This document shows positions 7,434-7,585 of a DNA stretch of 7,585 nt, in pieces. The DNA comes from Chloroflexota bacterium (GTDB taxonomy: Bacteria; Chloroflexota; Dehalococcoidia; Bin125). The stretch spans positions 1 through 7,585 of the forward strand of contig JAPPBK010000323.1 of assembly GCA_026705105.1 (NCBI GenBank), given 5' to 3'. The notes below the pieces were generated by a model. That model was not told where the DNA came from and did not search any database. It worked only from the letters and a program-made list of their open reading frames with translations. The position numbers and the translations under genes were made by a program. Every line of letters starts with the position of its first letter. Position 1 is the first letter of the stretch.

Positions 7434-7531
7434 AACGCTCACTCCGTCGCCCCCCCTCTGCCCCCCCGCCTTCGCGGGGGCAGGCTTTCGGCATCTCCCC
7501 CCGCAGAGCGGGTGTAGAGGGGAGTATGGAC
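7434..7531. other. tRNA-miaB spacer with G-tracts and two stem-loops
   Basis: This 98-base gap contains a stem-loop CCCCCGC-CTTC-GCGGGGG (7463-7480), extendable by CTG/CAG (7458-7460 with 7481-7483) across a two-base bulge. A smaller stem-loop is CCCGC-AGA-GCGGG (7500-7512), flanked by CTCCC/GGGAG (7495-7499 with 7520-7524). On the minus strand two runs of seven G separated by CAGA (7467-7450) lie close upstream of the miaB ribosome binding site. Neither hairpin is followed by a T-run on either strand, so I do not call a terminator. No convincing miaB promoter was found; read-through from the tRNA is possible. Confidence 0.6.
7442..7445 (-). promoter_or_regulatory. Ribosome binding site of miaB
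   Basis: GGAG on the minus strand, 8 bases before the ATG at 7433. It favours that ATG over the GTG at 7442, which overlaps the motif. Confidence 0.6.
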
Positions 7532-7585
7532 TGGCGGAGGGTGAGGGATTCGAACCCTCGACGGAGTCTCCCCCGAACCCGCTTA
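7532..7585 (-). tRNA. tRNA-Ser (probably GCU anticodon), 3' part only
   Basis: Read on the minus strand, the 3' end is CCA (7534-7532) preceded by discriminator G73 (7535) and the acceptor strand ACCCTCC (7542-7536). The T-arm is a 5-bp stem GAGGG/CCCTC around TTCGAAT (7559-7543). The variable arm is long (18 bases, stem CGGGG/CTCCG around GAGA, one G-U pair), so this is a class II tRNA. G73 points to serine; leucine tRNAs normally have A73. The window ends inside the anticodon loop: TAA followed by GCGGG gives U36-A37-A38, so codons begin with A and the serine anticodon would be GCU. The 5' half lies beyond the window. The CCA end is encoded. miaB follows downstream on the same strand. Confidence 0.85.

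Noticed and set aside
7463..7480. GC-rich hairpin as a rho-independent terminator of the tRNA
   Set aside because: No T-run follows on either strand, and it lies in the leader of miaB.
6283..7494. 403-codon open frame on the minus strand, out of frame with miaB
   Set aside because: Arg/Gly/Ala-rich shadow; the miaB frame holds the radical-SAM and MTTase cysteines.

Overview
The window is a GC-rich, gene-dense bacterial chromosomal segment with no insertion sequence, phage or CRISPR signal. The MiaB N-terminus (YHIWTVGCQVN), the nadABC order and a separate NrtR regulator fit a Chloroflexota or actinobacteria-like lineage. I lean towards Chloroflexota, but this is inference from protein style and not proof.

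Layout. Left, plus strand: an FmdB-type zinc-ribbon protein (28-345) and D-aminoacyl-tRNA deacylase dtd (380-844). These converge on the minus-strand NAD operon nadA-nadB-nadC (about 4449 down to 856), which holds all three steps of de novo NaMN synthesis from aspartate. nadB and nadC overlap by 4 bases (ATGA). A 125-base divergent intergenic region (4450-4574) carries a sigma70-like nadA promoter and a perfect 19-bp palindrome, TAGTGTCA-N3-TGACACTA. Plus strand from 4575: a single-chain MNT nucleotidyltransferase-HEPN fusion that looks leaderless. It converges on nrtR (5348-6022, minus), a Nudix-domain/winged-helix NAD regulator with an altered Nudix box. Upstream of nrtR on the same strand lies miaB (6039-7433), a tRNA methylthiotransferase whose C-terminus ends in a 27-bp tandem repeat. 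The window closes with the 3' half of a class II tRNA, best read as tRNA-Ser(GCU), on the minus strand.

How they fit together. NrtR is an ADP-ribose-sensing repressor of NAD genes in other bacteria. Here nrtR, a palindrome beside the nadA promoter and nadABC lie within about 2.5 kb, giving a plausible self-contained NAD homeostasis module. The unusual part is the MNT-HEPN gene lodged between operon and regulator, sharing the operator-bearing intergenic region. Members of the MNT and HEPN families form toxin-antitoxin pairs elsewhere, here fused in one polypeptide. dtd, miaB and the tRNA are ordinary translation-quality genes.

No stretch over 300 bases lacks a gene. The two sizeable gaps (4450-4574 and 7434-7531) are described as features.
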